6,047 nucleotides of DNA from a bacterium (lineage in GTDB: Bacteria; Bacillota; Clostridia; Oscillospirales; Acutalibacteraceae). Under the pieces are notes generated by a model. It was not told the DNA's origin. It did not search any database and worked only from the letters and a program-made list of their open reading frames with translations. Made by a program: the position numbers and the translations under genes. The stretch is taken from the NCBI GenBank assembly GCA_020626545.1, contig JAHKZS010000131.1, positions 1-6,047 on the forward strand. The letters run 5' to 3'. Shown piece by piece: positions 1 to 6,046 of this stretch (position 1 is the first letter of the stretch; the number at the start of each line of letters is the position of its first letter).

Positions 1-1103
1 AGAGTTCCTCCGCTACAGTCGGAATACTTATGGCGCTAGGTATGAGCGGCGCGGTAACGCTCGACAGTTGCGTCTATATTATATACGGTATGAACGTCGG
101 CGCGTGTATGCCTGTATTTTTGAGCGCGGCGGGAGCTAACCGCCAGGCTAAACAGGCGGCGCTGTTTAACTTTATAATGTGTTTTATCGGAGCCGTGGTT
201 CTAATGGTAGTTACTATGCTGATAGCTCCGACGCCTTTCTCGGTAGTTAATATATTCAAAAATATCCCCGGACTCAGCGACAACGTCCCCGGACAGATTT
301 CCGCGGTTCATATTGTGTTTAATATTATAAGAACGCTGATGATGATGCCGTTTACGGGACTTTTGATTAAACTAACCAAGCTTATTATGCCCGATAAGGA
401 CGAGGACGACGACGGAATTACAGTCTACCTCGACTCCCGTATTCTTACCACACCGCCTATGGCTGTACAGCAGACCGAAAAGGAATGCGCTCGTTTAGCC
501 GAGCTCGCCAAGGACAGCCTCGACTGGTCGGTAGGAGCGGTACTAACTCAGGACTCTAAGGCGATTAAAAAGGTTGAGGAAAACGAGGTTGTGCTCGATA
601 AACTCACCCACAGTATCACCAAGTATATCGTTAAAATTAACGGTCTCGATATTATGGACTATGACCGAAAGGTTATGGGCGCTATGTATAACGCTATCCA
701 GGATTTAGAGCGTATCGGCGATAGAAGCGAGAATATTTGCGACTCCGCCAAGCAGATAATAAACGGCGAGGTTGAGTTCAGCGAAGCCGCTAAGAAAGAG
801 CTTAAAACTTTCTGTGAAGCTGTTCAGCAGATTATGGACGACAGCCTGTATATGTTCGCTAACCAGAGCAAAGACCCTAACTTGATTGAGGCTGTTATGA
901 AAGCCGAGGATCAGATTGACGAGTACTGCGAGCTGTTTAGACAGAATCATATTATTCGTCTTGAAAAAGGCGAGTGCAGCGCCGAGGCGGGTATCGTGTT
1001 TATCGAGATTATTACGAACTTAGAGAGAATCAGCGACCACGCCACGAAGGTTGCGCTGTGTATTCCGTATAAGCACTCGCCCCAGCCTCTGCCCGCAAAT
1101 TAA
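1..1103 (+). CDS. Na+/phosphate cotransporter with C-terminal PhoU-like domain, 5' partial
   Basis: This is the C-terminal part of a sodium-dependent phosphate transporter of the NptA/PNaS family, expected in the cytoplasmic membrane with its PhoU-like tail in the cytosol. The reading frame is open through the left edge: the first full codon (bases 3-5) begins SSSATVGILMALG, the end of the family's QSSSAT motif. The ATG at 30 is therefore internal and the true start lies outside. Counting from that codon, residues 1-130 hold hydrophobic segments and an NVGAC...GANRQAKQAAL stretch that corresponds to the family's NxGTT/GANxxAKRAA region. An acidic linker (DKDEDDD) follows near residue 131. Residues 155-355 are a helical PhoU-like domain with two signature repeats, DLERIGDRSENI (about 234) and NLERISDHATKVA (about 339), whose acidic residues bind metal in PhoU proteins. 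The gene is followed at once by its own terminator, so it is separate from lepA. The family call is secure; the phosphate substrate is inferred from the family. Confidence 0.93.
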   Translation, partial: SSSATVGILMALGMSGAVTLDSCVYIIYGMNVGACMPVFLSAAGANRQAKQAALFNFIMCFIGAVVLMVVTMLIAPTPFSVVNIFKNIPGLSDNVPGQISAVHIVFNIIRTLMMMPFTGLLIKLTKLIMPDKDEDDDGITVYLDSRILTTPPMAVQQTEKECARLAELAKDSLDWSVGAVLTQDSKAIKKVEENEVVLDKLTHSITKYIVKINGLDIMDYDRKVMGAMYNAIQDLERIGDRSENICDSAKQIINGEVEFSEAAKKELKTFCEAVQQIMDDSLYMFANQSKDPNLIEAVMKAEDQIDEYCELFRQNHIIRLEKGECSAEAGIVFIEIITNLERISDHATKVALCIPYKHSPQPLPAN

Positions 1104-1108
1104 TAAAC

Positions 1109-1146
1109 CCAAAAAGCGTACGCGAATGCGTGCGCTTTTCTTTTGG
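1109..1146 (+). terminator. Intrinsic terminator after the phosphate transporter gene
   Basis: The arms 1112-1123 (AAAAGCGTACGC) and 1128-1139 (GCGTGCGCTTTT) form a continuous 12-bp stem with one G-U pair and a GAAT loop. A TTTTCTTTT run follows (1136-1144). It begins a few bases after the transporter stop codon and lies before the lepA promoter, as expected for a rho-independent terminator separating two transcription units. Confidence 0.9.
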
Positions 1147-1177
1147 TACGGAAAGCAAAGGGTATTAATAATTTATA

Positions 1178-1207
1178 TTGACGGCGATAATTGAATTATG
1201 ATATAAT
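1178..1207 (+). promoter_or_regulatory. Sigma-A type promoter for lepA
   Basis: TTGACG (1178-1183) and a perfect TATAAT (1202-1207) are 18 bases apart. A TG dinucleotide one base before the -10 (1199-1200) makes it an extended -10 element. The predicted transcription start is near 1214, giving a leader of only about 24 bases before the preferred TTG start at 1238. That leaves no room for a riboswitch or leader structure, so regulation is probably at the promoter itself or constitutive. Confidence 0.82.
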
Positions 1208-1226
1208 AAACTGATAAATAATGCAC

Positions 1227-1233
1227 AGGTGAT
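1227..1233 (+). promoter_or_regulatory. Ribosome binding site that decides the lepA start
   Basis: AGGTGAT pairs with the 16S rRNA 3' end (AUCACCU within GAUCACCUCC). It ends 4 bases before TTG at 1238. An in-frame GTG at 1229 lies inside this site and has no Shine-Dalgarno sequence of its own upstream, so TTG is the better start. The same CACAGGTGATT string occurs before spmA with the same spacing. Confidence 0.65.
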
Positions 1234-1237
1234 TAAT

Positions 1238-3049
1238 TTGAAATTTGAACAGGATAAAATCAGAAATTTTTCCATAATCGCCCATATCGACCACGGAAAA
1301 AGCACGCTTGCCGACCGTATCCTAGAGCTTACGAAGAGCGTTGCCGTGCGTGATATGGAAGCTCAGATCCTCGACGATATGGAGCTTGAGCGCGAGCGCG
1401 GAATTACTATAAAGGCGAGAGCCGTTACAACTATGTATAAGGCTGACGACGGTAACGAGTATCTTTTAAATCTAATCGATACCCCCGGCCATGTCGATTT
1501 TAACTACGAGGTCAGCCGTTCGCTCGCCGCGTGCGAGGGAGCTGTGCTTATAGTAGACGCTTCCCAGGGAATCGAGGCTCAGACCTTGGCTAATACTTAC
1601 CTCGCCGTTGACAGCGGGCTGGAAATCGTGCCGGTAGTTAATAAGATAGATTTACCCTCCGCCGATCCCGACAGGGTTATTGAGGAGATAGAGGACGTTA
1701 TCGGTATTCCCGCCGAGGACGCTCCGAGAATTTCCGCTAAACAGGGTATTAATATCCACGACGTTTTGGAAAAAATCGTCGCCGATATTCCCGCCCCGAC
1801 GGGCGATATTAACGCTCCGTTAAGAGCGCTTATTTTCGACAGCTACTACGATTCCTATAAGGGCGTAATTATCTATGTCCGCCTTAAAGAAGGTCAGATT
1901 CACCCCGGCGACGACTTTAAGCTTATGGCTACGGGTTCGACCTTTAACGTAGTAGAATGCGGACTTATGCACGCTACTTCCTTAGAGCAGACCGACGCTC
2001 TTTACGCGGGCGAGGTTGGATATATCGCCGCTTCGATTAAGTCGCTATCCGACGCTCAGGTGGGCGATACCGTAACTCTCGTTGAGAATCCCGCCGAGGA
2101 ACCGCTCCCCGGTTACAGAGAGGCTCAGTCGATGGTGTTCTGCGGAATTTATCCGCTCGACGGCGCTAAGTACGGCGACTTAAAGGACGCTTTAGAAAAG
2201 CTGAAGCTCAACGACGCTTCGCTTACATTCGAGCCCGAAACCTCCGTGGCTTTAGGCTTCGGCTATCGTTGCGGATTTTTAGGACTGCTCCATATGGAGA
2301 TTATCCAGGAACGCTTGGAGCGAGAGTATAACCTCGACCTTATCACCACCGCGCCGAGCGTAATCTATAAGATTCATAAAACCGACGGCACGGTTGAAAA
2401 TATCGACAACCCGACTAACTATCCCGACCCGGCGCTTATCGACTACGCCGAGGAGCCTATGACCGACGCCCATATTTATTCGCCCGCCGATTATGTGGGA
2501 AATATTATGGAGCTGTGCCAGGATAGACGCGGTGTGTTTATCGGAATGGATTATATCGACTCCGACCGAGTTGATATACATTATAAGCTTCCGCTCGCCG
2601 AGATTATCTACGACTTTTTCGATACGCTGAAATCACGTACCCGCGGTTACGCTTCGTTCGACTACGAGCTCGCCGAGTATGTGAGATCTGACCTCGTTAA
2701 GCTCGATATTATGCTAAACGGCGAAATTGTTGACGCTTTAAGCTTTATTATCCATAAGGACAAGGCTTACGGCAGAGCGCGCAAGATGGCTGAAAAGCTA
2801 AAGGATAAGATTCCGCGCCAGCTTTTCGAAGTTCCGATTCAGGCTTGTATCGGCGGTAAGATTATCGCCCGTGAAACCGTAAAAGCTATGCGTAAAGACG
2901 TACTCGCTAAATGTTACGGCGGCGATATAAGCCGAAAGAAAAAGCTCCTCGAAAAGCAGAAAGAGGGTAAAAAACGTATGCGCCAGCTCGGAACGGTAGA
3001 AGTTCCGCAGGAAGCTTTTATGGCGGTACTTAAACTCGACACCGACTAG
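1238..3049 (+). CDS. lepA: Elongation factor 4 (LepA), ribosomal back-translocase GTPase
   Basis: LepA/EF-4 is a ribosome-binding translational GTPase related to EF-G. It has been linked to back-translocation of stalled ribosomes and to 30S subunit assembly. Numbered from the TTG start (603 residues, normal for the family), the G-domain motifs are all intact: G1 AHIDHGKS (15-22), G2 RGIT (54-57), G3 DTPGH (81-85), G4 NKID (135-138) and G5 SAK (166-168). Then come the beta-barrel domain II (roughly 185-280), domain III (about 290-375), the EF-G-like domain V (about 400-480) and the LepA-specific C-terminal domain. The last carries the diagnostic [20 protein letters not shown] stretch near the end. 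No domain IV is present, as expected. An alternative GTG start at 1229 would add three residues but lacks a ribosome binding site. The usual clostridial neighbours (hemW, hrcA-grpE-dnaK) are not here; instead a surface-protein gene follows by 16 bases. Confidence 0.98.
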   Translation: MKFEQDKIRNFSIIAHIDHGKSTLADRILELTKSVAVRDMEAQILDDMELERERGITIKARAVTTMYKADDGNEYLLNLIDTPGHVDFNYEVSRSLAACEGAVLIVDASQGIEAQTLANTYLAVDSGLEIVPVVNKIDLPSADPDRVIEEIEDVIGIPAEDAPRISAKQGINIHDVLEKIVADIPAPTGDINAPLRALIFDSYYDSYKGVIIYVRLKEGQIHPGDDFKLMATGSTFNVVECGLMHATSLEQTDALYAGEVGYIAASIKSLSDAQVGDTVTLVENPAEEPLPGYREAQSMVFCGIYPLDGAKYGDLKDALEKLKLNDASLTFEPETSVALGFGYRCGFLGLLHMEIIQERLEREYNLDLITTAPSVIYKIHKTDGTVENIDNPTNYPDPALIDYAEEPMTDAHIYSPADYVGNIMELCQDRRGVFIGMDYIDSDRVDIHYKLPLAEIIYDFFDTLKSRTRGYASFDYELAEYVRSDLVKLDIMLNGEIVDALSFIIHKDKAYGRARKMAEKLKDKIPRQLFEVPIQACIGGKIIARETVKAMRKDVLAKCYGGDISRKKKLLEKQKEGKKRMRQLGTVEVPQEAFMAVLKLDTD

Positions 3050-3052
3050 TTA

Positions 3053-3060
3053 AAAGGAGG
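3053..3060 (+). promoter_or_regulatory. Strong ribosome binding site of the LRR protein gene
   Basis: AAAGGAGG lies 5 bases before the ATG at 3066 and immediately after the lepA stop codon. No promoter or terminator fits in the 16-base gap, so the downstream gene is most simply translated from the lepA transcript. Its ribosome binding site is better than lepA's own, so the surface protein could be made in larger amounts than LepA from the same message. Confidence 0.8.
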
Positions 3061-3065
3061 GTGTT

Positions 3066-4556
3066 ATGAAACTTAAAAATTTAATATGCGTAGCACTTTC
3101 TCTCGTTATGCTTACCGGTATTTTTTCGATTAATACATTCGCCGTGACCGGCGGAGATTTTGAATACAGCCTTATCGACGGCTCGGCTGAGATTACCGCC
3201 TATAAGGGAAGCTCCGATTCCGTTACTATCCCCGAAGCTTTTGGAGGATATACCGTTACCTCTATCGGCGAACAGGCTTTTAGAAGAAGCACGCTTAAAA
3301 GCGTAGTTATTCCCGATACGGTTAAAGAGATTAAAGCCGACGCTTTCGCCGACTCCTGCTCGCTTACTACGGTTAAGTTTTCTTCTAATCTGGAAGCTAT
3401 AGGCGATACCGCGTTTTATAACTGCGAAAATCTATCCTCGGCTTTACGTTTTCCCGAGTCGCTTAAAACTATCGGCAACTCCGCTTTCGAGAACTGCTGG
3501 GATATGAGTTACGCTGTAATTCCCGAGTCTGTCGAGGATATAGGCTACTGCGCCTTGGGCTACTATTACGACACCGATTCCGCCGATAAAAAGTATTACG
3601 ATTTTAAGAGAAGCGACTTCCGTATTCTCGGCTATAAAAATACCGAAGCCGAGAATTATTGTGACAGTCAGAGTGTTGATTTTTACGATTTGTCTACGGG
3701 CGTTAACGCCTTTACCTCGAACGGTATTGACTATTTCGTGAACACGGACTCAGAGGCGGAGGTTATAGCTTTCGCGGATACATCCGCGGCCCCCGCTATC
3801 CCGTCCGAAATAAACGGATACTCCGTTAAGTCTATCGGCGATATGGCTTTTTACGCTTCCGCTTTAAAGAGCGTTACAATACCCGAATCCGTAACAAAGA
3901 TAGGGGAGTGGGCGTTTGAGAACTGCGATAATCTAAAGAGCGTTAAAGTTCCGCCTACGGTTACGACGATTAACGAGGGCGCGTTTGGATATTACTACGA
4001 CGGATTCGTAAACCGAAAGTACGATGACTTTACAATTTGCGGCGCTGAAAACTCCGCCGCTCAAACTTACGCCGAGAGTTTAGGCTTCGAGTTTGACGAA
4101 GCCTACACCACGGTTGTCACGCTGTCGAAATCTTCCGGTACCGTTTATCTGAACGGAAGCTTAAAAGTAAAGGCTAAGGTTAAAAATCCTATCGGAAAAA
4201 CTACCTTCACATCCGCCGATAAGAAAATCGCGAAAGTCACTTTGTCGGGTACTGTCAGCGGTATTAAAAAAGGTAAGGTAAAAATAATCATCGCTAACAA
4301 CAATGTGAAAAAGACCTTTACCGTTAACGTTAAAAAGCCTAAGCTTAATAAAACTTCCGTTACTATTAAACGCAATAAAATTTATAAACTTAAAGTTATC
4401 GGAAAAGTCGGCGCGGCTAAGTTTATTTCCGGTAATAAAAATATACTGAAAGTTAACTCTAAGAACGGTAACTATAAGGGCTTAGCGCCGGGTAAAACTT
4501 ATATAAGCGTAAAAACTAACGGAATAAAATTAAAATGCAAAGTAACTATTAAATAA
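3066..4556 (+). CDS. Secreted BspA-like leucine-rich-repeat protein with Ig-like C-terminal repeats
   Basis: This is an exported protein of the BspA/LRR_5 type, a family often found on the surface of gut and oral anaerobes and associated with adhesion. Its specific ligand is unknown. Residues 1-26 are a signal peptide (KLK, hydrophobic core, probable cleavage after NTFA). Two related LRR modules follow, at about 31-208 and 216-346. Each opens with a short beta segment (EYSLIDGSAEITAY / DYFVNTDSEAEVIAF), runs through GYxVxSIGxxAF and IPxxVxxI repeats, and ends with a GYYYD...YDDF..GxxNxxAxxY cap. The second module is shorter. Residues 348-422 and 425-496 look like two Big_2/Ig-like beta domains, very rich in lysine. 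There is no LPXTG motif, SLH domain, lipobox or C-terminal membrane helix, so it is either released or held by charge; the basic tail may bind anionic wall polymers (inference). It lies 16 bases after lepA and is followed by a terminator. Confidence 0.88.
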   Translation: MKLKNLICVALSLVMLTGIFSINTFAVTGGDFEYSLIDGSAEITAYKGSSDSVTIPEAFGGYTVTSIGEQAFRRSTLKSVVIPDTVKEIKADAFADSCSLTTVKFSSNLEAIGDTAFYNCENLSSALRFPESLKTIGNSAFENCWDMSYAVIPESVEDIGYCALGYYYDTDSADKKYYDFKRSDFRILGYKNTEAENYCDSQSVDFYDLSTGVNAFTSNGIDYFVNTDSEAEVIAFADTSAAPAIPSEINGYSVKSIGDMAFYASALKSVTIPESVTKIGEWAFENCDNLKSVKVPPTVTTINEGAFGYYYDGFVNRKYDDFTICGAENSAAQTYAESLGFEFDEAYTTVVTLSKSSGTVYLNGSLKVKAKVKNPIGKTTFTSADKKIAKVTLSGTVSGIKKGKVKIIIANNNVKKTFTVNVKKPKLNKTSVTIKRNKIYKLKVIGKVGAAKFISGNKNILKVNSKNGNYKGLAPGKTYISVKTNGIKLKCKVTIK

Positions 4557-4561
4557 AACCG

Positions 4562-4595
4562 CGGTCGGATATTTTTATTATCCGACCGTTTTTTT
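4562..4595 (+). terminator. Intrinsic terminator between convergent operons, probably bidirectional
   Basis: CGGTCGGATA (4562-4571) and TATCCGACCG (4579-4588) form a perfect 10-bp stem with a 7-base loop, followed by seven Ts (4589-4595). This ends the lepA-LRR transcript. Read on the other strand, the same hairpin is followed by GCGGTTTTATTT, a weaker T-rich tail, so it can also serve the leftward spmA-spmB operon, whose last stop codon is at 4623. No other hairpin is evident in the 66-base gap. Confidence 0.9.
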
Positions 4596-4622
4596 ACTAA
4601 GTGCCGATAAAACCCTTGAAAT

Positions 4623-5135
4623 CTATCGCATAAAAATTTTAACCGTAATTACCGCCATAACCGCCGCGGTAAAGTCAGCCGCCAGCGCCGCTAAAAGCGT
4701 GTGGCGGATTTTTTTAATCCCCACGCTTCCGAAGTAAACGGCTATAGCGTAAAAGGTTGTTTCCGTAGAACCCGCTAAAACCGACGCGGTTAATCCCGCA
4801 AAGCTGTCGGGGCCGTAGTCCTTATAAATTCCCGTAAGAAGCGCTGTTGCTCCTCCGCCTGAAATCGGACGTAAAAGTATCATAGGAACTATCTCTTTAG
4901 GAAAACCCAAGCTCTCGGCGAGCGGGCTTACCGCCGAGCATATTAAATCGGAGGCTCCGCTCGCTTTAAGCATATTTACCGCGACTATCAGCCCGACTAA
5001 TGTCGGCGCTAAGGAGTAGAGAGTACGAAAGCCTTCCCTCGCGCCGTATGTAAATGTATCGAAAATCGGAACTTTTTTAATTAATCCGAATATAACCACA
5101 ACCGCGATAAACGCGGGCATAAAAAGGTCAGCCAT
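4623..5135 (-). CDS. spmB: Spore maturation protein B (SpmB)
   Basis: SpmB is a small integral membrane protein with a nucleoside-recognition (Gate) type domain. In Bacillus subtilis it works with SpmA in dehydration of the spore core and hence heat resistance; the molecular activity is not established. The 170-residue product is close to the family's usual length of about 175-180. Hydrophobic segments lie near residues 5-20, 43-56, 82-100, 113-136 and 145-166. Recognisable stretches are VPIFDTFTYGAREGF (23-37), LRPISGGGA (88-96) and GSTETTFYA (122-130), the most conserved parts of the family. The ATG at 5135 has AAAGGA (5141-5146) 5 bases upstream and lies one base from the spmA stop, so the two genes are one operon with likely translational coupling. 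No frameshift or missing motif is seen. Confidence 0.94.
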   Translation of the reverse strand: MADLFMPAFIAVVVIFGLIKKVPIFDTFTYGAREGFRTLYSLAPTLVGLIVAVNMLKASGASDLICSAVSPLAESLGFPKEIVPMILLRPISGGGATALLTGIYKDYGPDSFAGLTASVLAGSTETTFYAIAVYFGSVGIKKIRHTLLAALAADFTAAVMAVITVKIFMR

Positions 5136-5136
5136 A

Positions 5137-5712
5137 TTAATCCTTTCCGTTTAAGAGCTTAGCTATACTCAGCCCGACGGCGAGCGCGCAGATTGAGCTT
5201 ATCCATACGCACGGTAAAATCGAAAACGGTTTAACGCTTCCGTAGGACTGCCTGAGCGTTCCGACCATTGTCGGCATAATCTGGAGCGAAGCCGTGTTCA
5301 TTACTACGAATACTATCATATCTCCCGTAGCTTTATTGCTTTCGGGATTTAATTTTTTAAGCTCCTTAACCGCGCTGATTCCGAACGGAGTAGCCGCGTT
5401 GCCCAGCCCGAGTAAATTCGCGCTAACGTTCATACTTATGTATTTCATCGCCCTGCTGTTTTTATTTACGTTTTTAAAGAGCGGTCTTAATACGGGCGAG
5501 AGTACGGCGCTTAACGCCTTTGTAAATCCGCCTTTGTCCGCTATCTCCATAACTCCCGACCATAGCGCCAACGCTCCCGCCATTGTTACAAGCAGATTTA
5601 TGCTCTCGCCAGCGCCGTTAATAACCGCCGTGGAGAGCGCGTTTGTGTTGCCCGTAAATACGGCGCAAATCAGCGATATTATTATCATTCCCGCGAAGAT
5701 GTAATTCATCAT
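5137..5712 (-). CDS. spmA: Spore maturation protein A (SpmA)
   Basis: SpmA is the membrane partner of SpmB in spore core dehydration. With the ATG at 5712 the protein has 191 residues, close to the roughly 196 of Bacillus SpmA, and begins MMNYIFAGMIIISL, so the first membrane segment starts almost at the N-terminus as in known SpmA proteins. The conserved core is NLLGLGNAATPFG (about 99-111), with VFVVMNTASLQIMPT (about 134-148) also matching the family. Hydrophobic segments lie near 4-20, 38-52, 132-150 and 164-184. The frame stays open to a GTG at 5742, which would give 201 residues. That start has no ribosome binding site and falls upstream of the expected transcription start, whereas the ATG at 5712 follows AGGTGAT by 4 bases; the ATG at 5709 is also possible. 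It is first in the spmA-spmB operon and divergent from the AbrB-like gene. Confidence 0.93.
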   Translation of the reverse strand: MMNYIFAGMIIISLICAVFTGNTNALSTAVINGAGESINLLVTMAGALALWSGVMEIADKGGFTKALSAVLSPVLRPLFKNVNKNSRAMKYISMNVSANLLGLGNAATPFGISAVKELKKLNPESNKATGDMIVFVVMNTASLQIMPTMVGTLRQSYGSVKPFSILPCVWISSICALAVGLSIAKLLNGKD

Positions 5713-5716
5713 ATAA

Positions 5717-5723
5717 ATCACCT
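5717..5723 (-). promoter_or_regulatory. Ribosome binding site that decides the spmA start
   Basis: On the minus strand AGGTGAT ends 4 bases before ATG 5712 and matches the 16S rRNA 3' end. It sits inside the longer reading frame that opens at GTG 5742, which argues that the extra ten residues are untranslated leader. The larger string CACAGGTGATT is identical to that before lepA. Confidence 0.7.
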
Positions 5724-5728
5724 GTGTG

Positions 5729-5750
5729 ACAATTATCGACACTCAATTGT
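5729..5750. repeat. Inverted repeat in the spmA / AbrB-like divergent region
   Basis: ACAATT (5729-5734) and AATTGT (5745-5750) are perfect inverted copies separated by 10 bases, so the half-sites are 16 bases apart between starts. The element overlaps the candidate spmA -10 on the minus strand and lies just upstream of the AbrB-like gene's candidate -35. It could be an operator, but 6-bp AT-rich arms can arise by chance. Confidence 0.35.
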
Positions 5751-5772
5751 AAAAGATTGACTTTTTTGACAA
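5746..5772 (-). promoter_or_regulatory. Possible promoter for spmA-spmB
   Basis: On the minus strand TACAAT (5746-5751) is a five-of-six match to a -10 box and TTGTCA (5767-5772) a five-of-six match to a -35 box. The spacer is only 15 bases, shorter than the usual 16-18. Transcription would start near 5739, placing the AGGTGAT site in a short leader. In B. subtilis spmAB is read by the mother-cell sigma-E; TTTACAAT partly resembles the sigma-E -10 (CATACAAT), but I cannot find a good sigma-E -35, so the sigma factor is left open. Confidence 0.3.
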
Positions 5773-5785
5773 AATTTGGTAAATT
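5757..5785 (+). promoter_or_regulatory. Candidate promoter for the AbrB-like regulator gene
   Basis: TTGACT (5757-5762) and TAAATT (5780-5785) are 17 bases apart, with a TG one base before the -10 (5777-5778) that would partly make up for its poor match. Transcription would start near 5792, leaving a very short leader that is mostly the ribosome binding site (AAGGAG, 5794-5799, 7 bases before the ATG). A second TTGACA at 5766-5771 matches the -35 consensus perfectly, but the nearest TATTAT (5785-5790) is only 13 bases away. Confidence 0.45.
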
Positions 5786-5806
5786 ATTATCGGAAGGAGA
5801 GATTGT

Positions 5807-6046
5807 ATGGTTTATACAAGTTATAAAAAAATTGACGATGTGGGACGAGTTGTGCTCCCGAAAGACGTTAGGGAAAAGCTCGGGCTTAGGATTAACGATA
5901 TGCTCAAAATCGACGTAGAAAACGACAGGATTATACTGACCAAGGCTGTTGATTCGTGCGTTTTTTGCGGTAAAAGCGATAAGCTTAAGGAGTATATGGG
6001 TAAAACTGTCTGCGAAAGCTGTATAAATAAATTAAATAATACTTGA
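5807..6046 (+). CDS. AbrB/SpoVT-family DNA-binding regulator with a Cys4 zinc-binding tail
   Basis: This is a small transcriptional regulator of the AbrB/MazE/SpoVT swapped-hairpin family, which binds AT-rich promoter DNA as a dimer or tetramer. Residues 5-47 are the DNA-binding domain, with the hallmark IDDVGRVVLPKDVREKLGL and the following DMLKIDVENDRIILTKA strands. Residues 51-72 hold two Cys pairs, CVFC and CESC, 14 residues apart, which look like a zinc-ribbon knuckle. That short tail replaces the larger C-terminal domain of AbrB or the GAF-like domain of SpoVT (about 178 residues), so the spoVT symbol is not used. The ATG has a good AAGGAG site 7 bases upstream, and the 79-residue frame ends with TGA just inside the window. 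It is divergent from spmA; control of itself and of spmAB is plausible but inferred. Transition-state or sporulation regulation is typical of the family, but the targets here are unknown. Confidence 0.92.
   Translation: MVYTSYKKIDDVGRVVLPKDVREKLGLRINDMLKIDVENDRIILTKAVDSCVFCGKSDKLKEYMGKTVCESCINKLNNT

Noticed and set aside
74..950. Minus-strand open frames of 69 and 81 residues (74-283, 705-950) inside the phosphate transporter
   Set aside because: Both are antisense to conserved transporter and PhoU motifs and show no start signals of their own.
1221..1232. Tiny upstream frame ATG-CAC-AGG-TGA overlapping the lepA ribosome binding site
   Set aside because: It would start only about 7 bases from the predicted transcript end, with no ribosome binding site. 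Its stop coincides with the AGGTGA site by sequence necessity, so chance is the simpler explanation.
1104..1237. Possible riboswitch or structured leader before lepA
   Set aside because: The only strong hairpin is the upstream gene's terminator, and the promoter leaves a leader of about 24 bases.
2279..2581. 100-residue open frame on the minus strand inside lepA
   Set aside because: It lies wholly opposite conserved LepA sequence, has no promoter or ribosome binding site, and resembles no protein family I know.
4145..4375. 76-residue minus-strand open frame opposite the Ig-like domains
   Set aside because: The Lys-rich coding strand (AAA/AAG) reads as Phe/Leu on the opposite strand, which creates a false hydrophobic protein.
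5294..5704. 136-residue open frame on the plus strand opposite spmA
   Set aside because: It is the antisense of a well-recognised SpmA gene, has no ribosome binding site, and its hydrophobic look comes from reading a membrane-protein gene backwards.
5713..5742. Ten-residue N-terminal extension of SpmA from GTG 5742
   Set aside because: It contains the AGGTGAT ribosome binding site for ATG 5712, lacks one of its own, and would begin upstream of the likely transcription start.
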